NCBI RefSeq assembly: GCF_018449775.1 | Contig: NZ_JAAVVB010000001.1 | Span: 1,426,001-1,490,000, forward strand | Direction of reading: 5' to 3' | Origin: Mucilaginibacter sp. dw_454 | Lineage (GTDB): Bacteria > Bacteroidota > Bacteroidia > Sphingobacteriales > Sphingobacteriaceae | DNA: 64,000 bases | Part shown: positions 15,245-23,567 of the stretch, in pieces | Numbering within the stretch: position 1 is the stretch's first letter | How the letters are laid out: the number at the start of each line of letters is the position of its first letter | Program-made: the position numbers and the translations under genes | The notes under the pieces: generated by a model | Told to the model about the DNA's origin: nothing | Databases searched by the model: none | Seen by the model: only the letters and a program-made list of their open reading frames with translations

Positions 15245-16750
15245 ATGACATTACCTATCTATTCTGCCAATCATGTTACTGTAAGGTTTTTAAATAATGT
15301 ATTGTTTAACGATCTGAACTTTACTGTCGACAAAGGCCAACACTGGGCTTTGGTTGGCGAAAGCGGCTCCGGTAAAAGTGCCTTACTGCAAACCATTGCC
15401 GGCAATTTAAATGCTACGGGTGGCGAGGTGCGGTATCATTTTTTCGAGGATTATCTGCAAAATCAACCCGACAACCCGGATCGCCTCACTCATCATAAAT
15501 TAATGGCGATGGTGGAGGCTAAGCACCATTTTAAAAATCTGAGCAATACCGGCGACTTTTACTACCAGCAACGCTACAATTCTATGGATAGTGAGGACGC
15601 TTTAACTGTTGAAGAATACCTGCATACTATTAAACCTGCCCCACAACCAAACTTGTACTGGCATTTCGATAAAATAGTAACAACGTTAAAGCTCGATCAG
15701 TTAAGTAAAAAACAGTTGATCAAATTATCCAATGGCGAAACAAAACGCCTGCGCATAGCCGCCGCGCTAATGAAAAACCCTGCGCTGTTGTTATTGGATA
15801 GCCCCCTAACCGGGCTTGACGTGCAAACCAGGCAGGAGTTTAATGATATTATTCGGGAGATAACCGAGTCGGGTATTACGGTTATTATGGCCACATCGCC
15901 CTATGAAATACCGGATGCTATTACTAACGTAGCCGTGTTAAAAAACTGTGCTATTATACACAGCGTTGTCAAAGCTAATTTCACGCCGCAACTGGTAGGG
16001 TTGCAGGAGGATGACCATATTGACAAAGCAGAACTTAAATCGCTATTGAGCGATCATAAAACATCTGCTCACTACCGGCAAATCATCGCCATGAAAAACG
16101 TAAATGTTAAGTATGGCGATAATTTGATCTTGAACGATGTTGACTGGCATGTTAATCCCGGCGAGCGCTGGGCATTGTTGGGCCATAACGGTGCCGGCAA
16201 ATCAACCTTATTAAGCTTAATTAATGGCGATAACCCGCAAGCATATGCCAACGATATTTTGCTATTTGACAAAAAACGTGGCAGCGGCGAAAGCATTTGG
16301 GATATCAAGAAGAAAATAGGCTTTGTATCGCCCGAGCTGCATCAGTATTTCCCTACTGACAATAGCTGTTTGCAGGTAATCGAATCAGGGTATTATGACA
16401 CTTTAGGCTTATTTCGCCCAAGCAATAAAGAACGGGCCGAAGTTGCTTTGCGTTGGATGAAAGCTTTGGAGATTGATAAATATGCACGTACGCTGTTAAA
16501 AAACATACCGGCCAGCGCCCAGCGTTTATGCTTACTGGCCAGGGCATTAATTAAAAACCCACCTTTATTAATATTTGATGAGCCTTGCCAGGGAATGGAC
16601 GCGCATCAGCAGCAGCATTTTAAAAATCTGGTGGATACGATTTGCGGATTAAGTGAAGTTACATTGATTTATGTAACCCATTATCAGCATGAAATACCGG
16701 ATAGTGTGACGAAGGTTTTAAAGTTGGAAAAGGGGAAAGTGCTAGCATAG
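15245..16750 (+). CDS. Tandem ABC ATPase, ModF-like
   Basis: 501 residues with two ATP-binding cassettes and no membrane helix. Domain 1 (about 1-250): Walker A GESGSGKSALL, signature LSNGETKRLRIA, Walker B ALLLLDSPLTGLD. Domain 2 (about 275-500): Walker A GHNGAGKSTLL, a degraded signature IPASAQRLCLLARA, Walker B PLLIFDEPCQGMD. The arrangement matches the ModF/PhrA group of soluble double-ATPase proteins; despite the name, a molybdate role is not shown and no modABC genes are nearby. The domain 2 site lacks the normal LSGGQ sequence, so the two composite sites may be unequal. A perfect palindrome follows the stop. Confidence 0.85.
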   Translation: MTLPIYSANHVTVRFLNNVLFNDLNFTVDKGQHWALVGESGSGKSALLQTIAGNLNATGGEVRYHFFEDYLQNQPDNPDRLTHHKLMAMVEAKHHFKNLSNTGDFYYQQRYNSMDSEDALTVEEYLHTIKPAPQPNLYWHFDKIVTTLKLDQLSKKQLIKLSNGETKRLRIAAALMKNPALLLLDSPLTGLDVQTRQEFNDIIREITESGITVIMATSPYEIPDAITNVAVLKNCAIIHSVVKANFTPQLVGLQEDDHIDKAELKSLLSDHKTSAHYRQIIAMKNVNVKYGDNLILNDVDWHVNPGERWALLGHNGAGKSTLLSLINGDNPQAYANDILLFDKKRGSGESIWDIKKKIGFVSPELHQYFPTDNSCLQVIESGYYDTLGLFRPSNKERAEVALRWMKALEIDKYARTLLKNIPASAQRLCLLARALIKNPPLLIFDEPCQGMDAHQQQHFKNLVDTICGLSEVTLIYVTHYQHEIPDSVTKVLKLEKGKVLA

Positions 16751-16763
16751 AATCAGCTACTTA

Positions 16764-16800
16764 TTAAACTTACGAAGTTTTAAAAACTTCGTAAGTTTAA
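16764..16800. terminator. 37-bp perfect palindrome after the ABC gene
   Basis: TTAAACTTACGAAGTTTT (16764-16781), one central A, and its exact complement (16783-16800). The stem has few G/C pairs and no clear T tract, so it may be a terminator or a repeat relic. Confidence 0.5.
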
Positions 16801-16881
16801 ATGCCTCTTTTTTTACAAACAGAAGATGTTCCTCCGGGGTAATCCATAAACGTTTACCTACATAATACCTATATTTGTTGT

Positions 16882-18006
16882 ATGAATACTGCCGATCTGT
16901 TACAGCGCGCTTCGCGGTTTGAATTTTTGAGTATTGAAGAGGGTGTTTACCTGTATCACAACGCGCCCACTGCCGATTTGATGTATGTGGCGAACGAGTT
17001 GCGTAAAAAGCAGGTGCCCCATGGCAAAGTAACCTGGCAGATAGACCGTAATGTTAATACTACCAATGTTTGCATAGCCAATTGTAAGTTTTGTAATTTC
17101 TTTCGTCGCCCCGGCCACGAGGACAGCTACATTACCGATATCGAAACATATAAAACCAAGATCGAAGAAACTTTCCGTTTAGGCGGCGATCAGCTTTTAT
17201 TACAGGGCGGTCACCATCCTGATCTGGGTTTGCAATTTTATACTAATCTGTTTAAGCAATTAAAAGATCTGTATCCTAAATTAAAACTACACTCTTTAGG
17301 TCCGCCGGAGATTGCACACGTGGCAAAGCTGGAAAACATGAGCCATATTGATGTATTGCGTGCTATGCAAACTTCGGGCTTAGACTCACTACCGGGGGCA
17401 GGTGCCGAGATATTGAACGACCGTGTCCGCCGACTGATTTCAAAAGGAAAATGTGGCGGTCAGGAATGGCTGGACGTTATGCGTGCTGCGCACAAACTTA
17501 ACCTGCCTACATCGGCAACCATGATGTTTGGACACGTAGAAACTTTGGAAGAGCGTTTTGAGCATTTAGTTTGGATCCGCCAGGTACAATCAGAAAAACC
17601 GGAAGGTAATCATGGATTCATAGCCTTTATTCCGTGGCCATTCCAGGATGATGGTACCTTATTGCGTAAAGTTCGTGGTATTACTAATAATGTTACCGGC
17701 GATGAGTATATCCGTATGATTGCTTTAAGCCGAATTATGTTGCCTAATATTAAGAACATCCAGGCTTCATGGCTAACAGTTGGTAAACAAGTTGCACAGA
17801 TTTGTTTGAATGCCGGCGCTAATGATTTTGGCTCGATCATGATCGAGGAAAATGTAGTGTCCGCAGCAGGTGCACCGCACCGTTTTACGGCTAAAGGTAT
17901 CCAGGACTCCATCCGCGCTGCGGGATTTGAGCCACAATTACGTACCCAAAAATACGAATGGCGTGATACGCCTGCGCAATTAGAAGAACAGGTAATTAAT
18001 TATTAA
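16882..18006 (+). CDS. mqnC: Cyclic dehypoxanthinyl futalosine synthase (MqnC)
   Basis: Radical SAM enzyme of the futalosine menaquinone pathway that cyclises dehypoxanthinylfutalosine. The cluster motif is NVCIANCKFCNFF with Cys64, Cys68 and Cys71. The segments WQIDRNVNTTN, LGGDQLLLQGGHHPDL, LPGAGAEILNDRVR and FIPWPFQDDGT are typical of MqnC rather than MqnE. 374 residues, normal length. TATATTTG at 16870-16877 fits the Bacteroidetes -7 element. Menaquinone made here would serve the complex I encoded nearby. The other mqn genes are not in the window. Confidence 0.94.
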   Translation: MNTADLLQRASRFEFLSIEEGVYLYHNAPTADLMYVANELRKKQVPHGKVTWQIDRNVNTTNVCIANCKFCNFFRRPGHEDSYITDIETYKTKIEETFRLGGDQLLLQGGHHPDLGLQFYTNLFKQLKDLYPKLKLHSLGPPEIAHVAKLENMSHIDVLRAMQTSGLDSLPGAGAEILNDRVRRLISKGKCGGQEWLDVMRAAHKLNLPTSATMMFGHVETLEERFEHLVWIRQVQSEKPEGNHGFIAFIPWPFQDDGTLLRKVRGITNNVTGDEYIRMIALSRIMLPNIKNIQASWLTVGKQVAQICLNAGANDFGSIMIEENVVSAAGAPHRFTAKGIQDSIRAAGFEPQLRTQKYEWRDTPAQLEEQVINY

Positions 18007-18014
18007 AGGTTGAT

Positions 18015-18995
18015 TCAATCCGGCTTTCCGGCTCTGAGCTTTAATTCTTTTAGCGCGAGTGGTGTTTGATCAAGCGTTTGCCCTACTCCTCCGTCGGGTA
18101 AATTAAAGTAGCAAACATATTGGCAGCCATATTTGCAGGTCTTTATCCAGTCGTAAATAGCATCAATATATTGCGGACTGTCGCCTACTCCGTGTAATTC
18201 GTTAGTTTTATTACCTTTTGAAGCGACGTTTCCAAATTCGCCTATACAGGTTGGTTTTTTATGCTGATTAGCAAAGTTAGCTTGCCATTTCAACATATAC
18301 AGGCCATTCTCAATTTTATTCAGCATTTGTTCTTCTGTCGGATCAGTATCGCCCCAAATCTGTCCGTAAGTGTCTGATCCTATAACATCAACCACATCAT
18401 CCCCCGGGTAAAATGGCAGCGGATTGGGCGTACCGGCGTTTACGCACCATACTATATTTACAGACTGGCCTTTAACTGCACCTATTGTAAAACCTTGCTT
18501 TATTAAAGGCACGGCTCTGCGCCAGGCAGCTATAAATAGGCTGGCATCCTGCTTTACGGGGCTCATGTTAAATTCCCACCATAAACGGGCGTAAACTAAA
18601 CTGGGGCCGTATTTTGCCAGTTTTTTTCCCAATGACAGAAACGTACTATCTTGCGACCCTGAGATAATTTCTTTTAAATAGCTATTATAATCGCCTTTAC
18701 CGTCTGTCGGAATTAGTGGTACGCCGACATCAATGGGCCGGTCAAAATGATCAGTGCGCCATGCCGGCACACCACTTTCTTTGGCCCACACCCAGTTAGC
18801 ATCTGCAATATCTTTCCAGGTATTGCGGCCCATCCAGGTACCCATAATCTCTTGCTTAATGCCATAAGCTTCAATGCTTTTACCACTGTTGCCGGTAAGG
18901 GTATGCGTTGTTTGGCCGTTCACTGTTAGGCCAAATATCACCAGGCCTAATAATAACGTAAAGAAAGGACCTGATTTATAGGATGTACTTTTCAT
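18015..18995 (-). CDS. Exported GH26-like glycoside hydrolase (beta-mannanase-like)
   Basis: 326 residues from the ATG at 18993-18995, which opens a signal peptide (FFTLLLGLVIFGLTVNGQ); the upstream in-frame ATG would spoil it. The fold looks like a TIM barrel. YARLWWEFN carries the probable acid/base Glu141 and CIGEFGN the probable nucleophile Glu253, in the spacing of clan GH-A enzymes such as GH26. WCVNAGTPN and DVIGSDTYG are also typical of strands 5 and 6. The substrate cannot be fixed (mannan or related glucan). No SusC/SusD pair is adjacent, so it is not part of an obvious polysaccharide locus. Confidence 0.75.
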   Translation of the reverse strand: MKSTSYKSGPFFTLLLGLVIFGLTVNGQTTHTLTGNSGKSIEAYGIKQEIMGTWMGRNTWKDIADANWVWAKESGVPAWRTDHFDRPIDVGVPLIPTDGKGDYNSYLKEIISGSQDSTFLSLGKKLAKYGPSLVYARLWWEFNMSPVKQDASLFIAAWRRAVPLIKQGFTIGAVKGQSVNIVWCVNAGTPNPLPFYPGDDVVDVIGSDTYGQIWGDTDPTEEQMLNKIENGLYMLKWQANFANQHKKPTCIGEFGNVASKGNKTNELHGVGDSPQYIDAIYDWIKTCKYGCQYVCYFNLPDGGVGQTLDQTPLALKELKLRAGKPD

Positions 18996-19024
18996 ATCGC
19001 CTATAAATGTAATAACATCCAAAC

Positions 19025-19056
19025 AAAAAAGCGCACCGGCAATGCCGGCGCGCTTT
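19025..19056 (-). terminator. Terminator of the ferritin-like operon
   Basis: GCGC-CCGGC and GCCGG-GCGC pair around a 3-nt loop. On the minus strand the stem is followed by six Ts. It lies 25 bp after the stop of the gene at 19081. Confidence 0.88.
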
Positions 19057-19080
19057 AATCATAGGATTAATATTTATTGT

Positions 19081-19920
19081 TTACTTAACGCCAAACGGAG
19101 CAACTAAAGCAACAACCTGTGCAGAAGTTAATGGCTCGTCAAAGCAGGCAGTAGCTGCATTTAACGATACATTACCACTTACGCCCGCCAAGTTAGTTAT
19201 AGTTACACCACCTTGTACAACGTTATCCTCGCCCGCATAGTTGCCATTTACAGCAGCAATACCGGTATCATTAGCGCCAACAATCCATGGTTTAGTTGTA
19301 GCTGAACCTCTGGCTCTACGTACCTGGCGAATGGCCGATGCGTGACGTGCTTCAACTGAGTGAATGTCCAGCGCAGCGGTTAATACTACTTTATTGCCTA
19401 ATAAGAAACCAGCCTGGCCTTTATAAGCACGTACACCAGTATCTTCAAAAGCTTGAGCTACTGCAAAATAAGTATCTGCGTTAGTTAACACATTTCCAAA
19501 AGTCCCACCTGCGGTGAAGTCATAAGTACCATTGGTACCTTGTGTGCTTTGTGCAACTGCTGCAGAACCTAAAACGCTCTGCAAAAAACTAACGTGTGCA
19601 TTTTCGTGACCCTGAATGGTAACTAAATAAGCTTTTTCTGATGCAGAGAAACTAATGTTTGAAGCAACACCGGCATTGTAAAATGCAGATTCAAGAAACT
19701 CTAATTTTAAAGCATAGTTTAATACATCATTTACAGAAGGCGTGGCAGTTTGACCATAAGCCTTTTTTAATAATGTGCTAAAAGCAAATGGCATGGCAGC
19801 AACAGCTACTTTTGAACCAAAGCTTGTGATATTTTTTATAGCCGCACGACGCGGGCTTATTCTGTCCTGAAATTCAGGATCAGCTTTTTCTATTTCTTCT
19901 ATTATTCCAAGTAAATTCAT
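19081..19920 (-). CDS. Ferritin-like (Rds1/desiccation-related type) protein 1
   Basis: 279 residues. The N-terminus (LGIIEEIEKADPEFQDRISP, then RRAAIKNITSFGSKVAVAAM) looks like a twin-arginine-type leader with RRAAIKN before the hydrophobic stretch. The ferritin-like domain holds YALKLEFLESAFYNAG, QGHENAHVSFLQSVLG, AQAFEDTGVRAYKGQAG and DIHSVEARHASAIRQVR; the repeated E...ExxH pattern marks a possible di-metal site. It belongs to the ferritin_2 group that includes plant desiccation protein PCC13-62. The metal and activity are not established. It is 12 bp after its paralogue and cotranscribed. Confidence 0.85.
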   Translation of the reverse strand: MNLLGIIEEIEKADPEFQDRISPRRAAIKNITSFGSKVAVAAMPFAFSTLLKKAYGQTATPSVNDVLNYALKLEFLESAFYNAGVASNISFSASEKAYLVTIQGHENAHVSFLQSVLGSAAVAQSTQGTNGTYDFTAGGTFGNVLTNADTYFAVAQAFEDTGVRAYKGQAGFLLGNKVVLTAALDIHSVEARHASAIRQVRRARGSATTKPWIVGANDTGIAAVNGNYAGEDNVVQGGVTITNLAGVSGNVSLNAATACFDEPLTSAQVVALVAPFGVK

Positions 19921-19932
19921 GACTGTCTGTTT

Positions 19933-20637
19933 TTAAGATGCTACGTAACCATAATTAGATGCGCTTACTTTGGTAGTAAGGTAAGTGTTTGCAATTGGCA
20001 ATACCTGGGCAATAGTTTTTGCTACGTCCATGCCGTTTGCATCAAGTATAGTGGTATCTGCAAAGCTACCCGGGTTAACCAGGTTGCGGATATACGAAGC
20101 ATGACGAGCCTCAACCGAAACAATTTTGCCGGCTAACAATAAATAGCCTGCGTCTTTAATCAGGTAACCCGCACCATTGTAAGCGGCTACCCCTGTGTCT
20201 TCAAAAGCTTGAGCAGCTGCCAAAACTTTTGCGCGACTACTGAAATCAATAGCACTAAAGTTTGGAGTAAGTGCTTTGATAGCATTGGTACCTAAAGCGG
20301 TTTTAAAGAACTCGCGGTGAGCAACCTCATGGTCACGAATGTCTGTCAGCAACGCAATTTCGTCGGCAGAAGCGCCGGTGTACATATGCGCGGCGACGTT
20401 AATATAAAATGCCGCCTCTAATTGCTCAAGTGCGTAAGCATAGTTTAAGATAGCTAAATCGCCGGTTGCACCAAGATCAACGCCAGCAGTTGTGTTTGGC
20501 GGGATGTAATCATGGTTCTTGCTACAAGAAGCTGCGGTTAACACGCCTACAGCGGCTACACCAGCTCCTGCGTAACGTAAGAACGACCGACGGGCCATAT
20601 TCACGTTAGCACTTTCAAGTTGATTTTCTGTTTTCAT
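19933..20637 (-). CDS. Ferritin-like (Rds1/desiccation-related type) protein 2, Tat-exported lipoprotein
   Basis: 234 residues. ARRSFLRYAGAGVAAVGVL is a twin-arginine leader ending in a lipobox (AASC, Cys38), so the protein is probably folded before export and lipid-anchored. The domain shows YALEQLEAAFYINVA, DIRDHEVAHREFFKTALG, AQAFEDTGVAAYNGAGYL and SVEARHASYIRNL, parallel to its neighbour. It is the first gene of the pair. The two genes likely arose by duplication and may work together in oxidative or drying stress; this is inference. Confidence 0.87.
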   Translation of the reverse strand: MKTENQLESANVNMARRSFLRYAGAGVAAVGVLTAASCSKNHDYIPPNTTAGVDLGATGDLAILNYAYALEQLEAAFYINVAAHMYTGASADEIALLTDIRDHEVAHREFFKTALGTNAIKALTPNFSAIDFSSRAKVLAAAQAFEDTGVAAYNGAGYLIKDAGYLLLAGKIVSVEARHASYIRNLVNPGSFADTTILDANGMDVAKTIAQVLPIANTYLTTKVSASNYGYVAS

Positions 20638-20650
20638 AAATAATTTTTTA

Positions 20651-20765
20651 GAAGTGTTTTCTGTTTATCGAAGTGTTTAGTTTATCGGTCTTCTTTTTTA
20701 ACCTACGCCAGCCTTGCTTGCCTTGGTTTTCATTTTTTCAAAATCTTATCATTCCTGACAGGAAT
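20651..20765 (-). promoter_or_regulatory. Candidate control sites upstream of the ferritin-like operon
   Basis: The 345-bp stretch 20638-20982 has no gene. Next to the operon start are two direct copies of about 17-19 bp, GAAGTGTTTTCTGTTTATC (20651-20669) and GAAGTGTTTAGTTTATC (20670-20686). Farther up is ATTCCTG-A-CAGGAAT (20751-20765), a 15-bp palindrome. A TAnnTTTG box is not obvious here, so the operon may need an alternative sigma factor or an activator. Confidence 0.45.
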
Positions 20766-20945
20766 TATTGAAACTCTATTAATAATTCGTCGAATAATTG
20801 ATATTTTTATAATTTCGGTTACAGCACTGCGGTTACAACAAGCATGCCATGTAAAAAAATAAATTCCTAAAACGATTAACTAGCTTCTAACTTAATTTGT
20901 GATTGGAGTAGATAAGATCAGATTGCGATGATTTATAAAATAAAG

Positions 20946-20975
20946 TTGTTACACGTTACGGGAATATTAACTTTA
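20946..20975 (+). promoter_or_regulatory. Probable scpB promoter
   Basis: TTG (20946-20948), a 19-bp spacer and TAACTTTA (20968-20975), one base off the TAnnTTTG -7 consensus of Bacteroidetes. It lies 7 bp before the scpB ATG, so the leader would be very short. Confidence 0.55.
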
Positions 20976-20982
20976 CCTTCCA

Positions 20983-21543
20983 ATGGAAAATCCTGAATTA
21001 TATATAGAGGCGCTTGTTTTTGCTTCAGAGCAAAGCATACGTGTTGAAGAGATATTATATTGCCTTCAGGCTACTTTTGAGCGCGATTTTGGGCAACCTG
21101 AGGTAGATGCATGTATAGCAAATATCAAACAGAAATATGCAGGGGATAATTTTGCTATAGAACTGGTACATATCAACAATGGTTACCAGTTTTTAACTAA
21201 AAAAAGTTATCATCCGGTAATAAGTTTATTGCAATTACAACGCTCTAAAAAGAAATTGAGCCAAGCCGCATTGGAGACCCTTGCCATCATTGCCTACAAG
21301 CAGCCTGTTACTAAAACCGATGTAGAGCAAATCCGTGGTGTAAACTGCGACTATTCCATACAAAAACTGCTCGAAAAGGAGTTAATCGCAATAAATGGGA
21401 AGTCGGACGCGGTAGGTAAACCAATATTATATGGTACCAGCGCCCTTTTTATGGACTATTTTGGAATAAACAATATAGCCGAATTACCTCATATAAAAGA
21501 ACTTACAGACAACTCATCGACTATTGGTGAGCAGCAGGAATAA
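20983..21543 (+). CDS. scpB: Segregation and condensation protein B (ScpB)
   Basis: Partner of the kleisin ScpA and SMC in chromosome condensation. The 186 residues consist of two winged-helix domains. The second holds LSQAALETLAIIAYKQPVTK followed by TDVEQIRGVNCDYSIQKLLE, the ScpB signature, then GKPILYGTSALFMDYFGIN. scpA and smc are not adjacent. The C-terminus is a short acidic tail. Confidence 0.94.
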   Translation: MENPELYIEALVFASEQSIRVEEILYCLQATFERDFGQPEVDACIANIKQKYAGDNFAIELVHINNGYQFLTKKSYHPVISLLQLQRSKKKLSQAALETLAIIAYKQPVTKTDVEQIRGVNCDYSIQKLLEKELIAINGKSDAVGKPILYGTSALFMDYFGINNIAELPHIKELTDNSSTIGEQQE

Positions 21544-21674
21544 AAAATTAAATGTTTTTTCTTTAAAAATGATTTTTAGTTATTTTTACTATTGTTAACC
21601 AATAGCATTAGTAACAAAAATTTAACTTAGTTTAAGCATTATCCTAAATTTATTTATAAAAACATTTTCACCCC

Positions 21675-21863
21675 ATGGGAGCGCCAAGAAAAAATGCAGA
21701 CAAGAACATTCCAAAATCAACGGATGCAGAAGACGATGATGATGATTTGGAAACAACGCCTAAGAAAAAGGTTGTTGATGAAGACGAAGATTTTGATGGC
21801 CCTTTAGATGACCTGGGCTTTGAAAATTATGGTGATGACGATGATGACGATGACGATTATTAA
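21675..21863 (+). CDS. Very acidic small protein
   Basis: 62 residues: a basic start (GAPRKNADKNIPKS) and then three Asp/Glu-rich runs, ending YGDDDDDDDDY. More than a third of residues are Asp or Glu, so it must be disordered and soluble. It is bounded by an intrinsic terminator. Proteins of this look recur in Bacteroidetes genomes from memory; no function is known to me. A histone-like, RNA-mimic or protein-protein spacer role would be speculation. Confidence 0.72.
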   Translation: MGAPRKNADKNIPKSTDAEDDDDDLETTPKKKVVDEDEDFDGPLDDLGFENYGDDDDDDDDY

Positions 21864-21886
21864 TTAATTGATATATAACAACTTAC

Positions 21887-21922
21887 AAAAGCACCCGGAA
21901 CCATTTCTTGGGTGCTTTTTTT
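21887..21922 (+). terminator. Terminator after the acidic protein gene
   Basis: AAAAGCACCC and GGGTGCTTTTTT around a 13-nt loop. The T tract runs to 11 bp before the start codon of the next gene, so read-through is the only way the two genes share a transcript. Confidence 0.85.
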
Positions 21923-21932
21923 ATATTCCTGC

Positions 21933-23075
21933 ATGACACTTACAGAAGTTAAAGACAAAGCATCTAAAAAATATTTTTTGGATGTAGCCCGCGTTATCTA
22001 TCAAAATGAAGATAACTGGGTTTGTCCATTAGATAATGATATTGAGGCCGTTTTTGATCCGCAGAAAAATAACTTTCACCAATTTGGCAAATGTACCCGC
22101 TGGATTTTGAAAGATGATAATGGAAAATTGATTGGCCGCATAGCAGCTTTTATTAACGAAAAAAAAGCGTTCAATTACGAACAACCTACCGGCGGCATTG
22201 GTTTTTTTGAGTGTATTGAAAATGAAAAAGCAGCTTTTTTATTGTTTAATACCGCTAAAAACTGGCTCAAAGAGAAGGGGATGCAGGCAATGGATGGTCC
22301 GATTAATTTTGGCGAGAATGATACTTTCTGGGGATTGTTGTCTGAAGGATTTTCGCAACCGTCATACGGAATGAATTATCATCCGCCCTATTACAAAAAG
22401 TTTTTTGACGATTATGGTTTCAAAGTGATGTATGAACAGATCACCAATCACTTGTATGCTGCTGTACCTTTTCCAGATCGTTTTGAAAAAATTGCCAGAT
22501 GGGTTGCGCAGAAGCCGGGATATGAATTTAAACATCTTAAAGCCTCAGAAATAGAAAAATTTGCAGCTGATTTTATTGAGATCTATAACGACGCCTGGAG
22601 AGATTTTGAAAACTTTGTACCTATTAATTACAATACCGTACTGGAAAGCTTTACTAAAATGAAAGCCATTATGGACGAAAAATTGATTTGGTTTGCCTAT
22701 GTAAATGGCGAACCTGCTTCGTTTTTAGTGGTACTGCCAGATGCCAACCAGATGATCAAATCGCTTAAAGGTAAGCTAAACCTGATAGGCAAACTTAAAT
22801 TTTTATACTACCGTTGGAAAGGTGTGAAACGTATGCGCGCCATTGTTATGGGCACAAAACAGCACCTGCAAAACCATGGCTTAGAGTCTGCAATTTTCAC
22901 CAAGTTAAAAGACTATGTTCTACCTCGTAAACAATATGAGGTGATGGAACTATCGTGGGTAGGCGATTTTAATGACAAAATGTTGGCTCTGCATCAATCA
23001 ATGGGGGCTACTTTTGCGCATCGTCATTTAACTATGCGTTACATTTTTGAAGAGGGAGTTCAGAATAATAAATGA
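21933..23075 (+). CDS. YghO-like GNAT-fold protein
   Basis: 380 residues from the ATG at 21933; the frame opens 21 bp earlier inside the terminator. The N-terminal half has NWVCPLDNDIEAVFDPQKN, FHQFGKCTRWILKD and GRIAAFINEKKA, and the middle has MDGPINFGENDTFWGLL and YHPPYYKKFFDDYGF. The C-terminal half repeats a GNAT-like pattern with VMELSWVGDFNDKMLALHQ. It is similar to E. coli YghO-type proteins with two GNAT-like modules. The acyl donor and acceptor are unknown. Confidence 0.78.
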   Translation: MTLTEVKDKASKKYFLDVARVIYQNEDNWVCPLDNDIEAVFDPQKNNFHQFGKCTRWILKDDNGKLIGRIAAFINEKKAFNYEQPTGGIGFFECIENEKAAFLLFNTAKNWLKEKGMQAMDGPINFGENDTFWGLLSEGFSQPSYGMNYHPPYYKKFFDDYGFKVMYEQITNHLYAAVPFPDRFEKIARWVAQKPGYEFKHLKASEIEKFAADFIEIYNDAWRDFENFVPINYNTVLESFTKMKAIMDEKLIWFAYVNGEPASFLVVLPDANQMIKSLKGKLNLIGKLKFLYYRWKGVKRMRAIVMGTKQHLQNHGLESAIFTKLKDYVLPRKQYEVMELSWVGDFNDKMLALHQSMGATFAHRHLTMRYIFEEGVQNNK

Positions 23076-23076
23076 C

Positions 23077-23125
23077 AAAAAGGCTTACAGACACAACTAC
23101 AGGTTGTATTCATAAGCCTTTTTTA
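23077..23125. terminator. Bidirectional terminator between convergent genes
   Basis: AAAAAGGCTTA and TAAGCCTTTTTT enclose a 25-nt loop that itself contains ACAAC/GTTGT. It serves the YghO-like gene and probably the XRE gene that ends at 23151. Confidence 0.75.
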
Positions 23126-23150
23126 TATACAGCTATTAAGGTTTGACAGC

Positions 23151-23492
23151 TTATGCTGTAGCCTTATTGTGTCTTAATTCTTCAAAAAGTTCAATAACTT
23201 TTTTCTGCAATTCGATTATTTCTATCTCTCTGTCTGTCAACTTCTTATTAACCACATCAAGCTCATTAACAAATTTTTGTTCTTGCTCATGATCGTTAAA
23301 AGTAAGCAATTGAACTACAGACATTTCAAACAAATTTGAAATTTGCTCTAAGCGCGATAAGTTAATATCAGTAATGCCGGTTTCTATTTTAGAAAAAGCA
23401 GGGATAGAAATATCTAATCTTTTTGCAACGTCCTCCTGGCTCCAGGCTTTCTGGTGACGTAGTAGTCTGATTTTTTTTCCTAGTGACTTCAT
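23151..23492 (-). CDS. XRE-family DNA-binding protein with coiled-coil tail
   Basis: 113 residues. Residues 5-62 are a helix-turn-helix of the lambda-Cro/SinR type (IRLLRHQKAWSQEDVAKRLD, then ISIPAFSKIETGITDINLSR and LEQISNLFEMSV). Residues 75-108 are heptad-like (KKLTDREIEIIELQKKVIEL), suitable for dimerisation. It is a single gene, with no toxin partner next to it. Its targets are unknown. Confidence 0.85.
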   Translation of the reverse strand: MKSLGKKIRLLRHQKAWSQEDVAKRLDISIPAFSKIETGITDINLSRLEQISNLFEMSVVQLLTFNDHEQEQKFVNELDVVNKKLTDREIEIIELQKKVIELFEELRHNKATA

Positions 23493-23567
23493 TTAGGGTC
23501 TAACGTTTTGGGGGTAAGGATTTCTCAATAGTTAATAAAGTTACTAATATTTTTTTATTTACAACAA

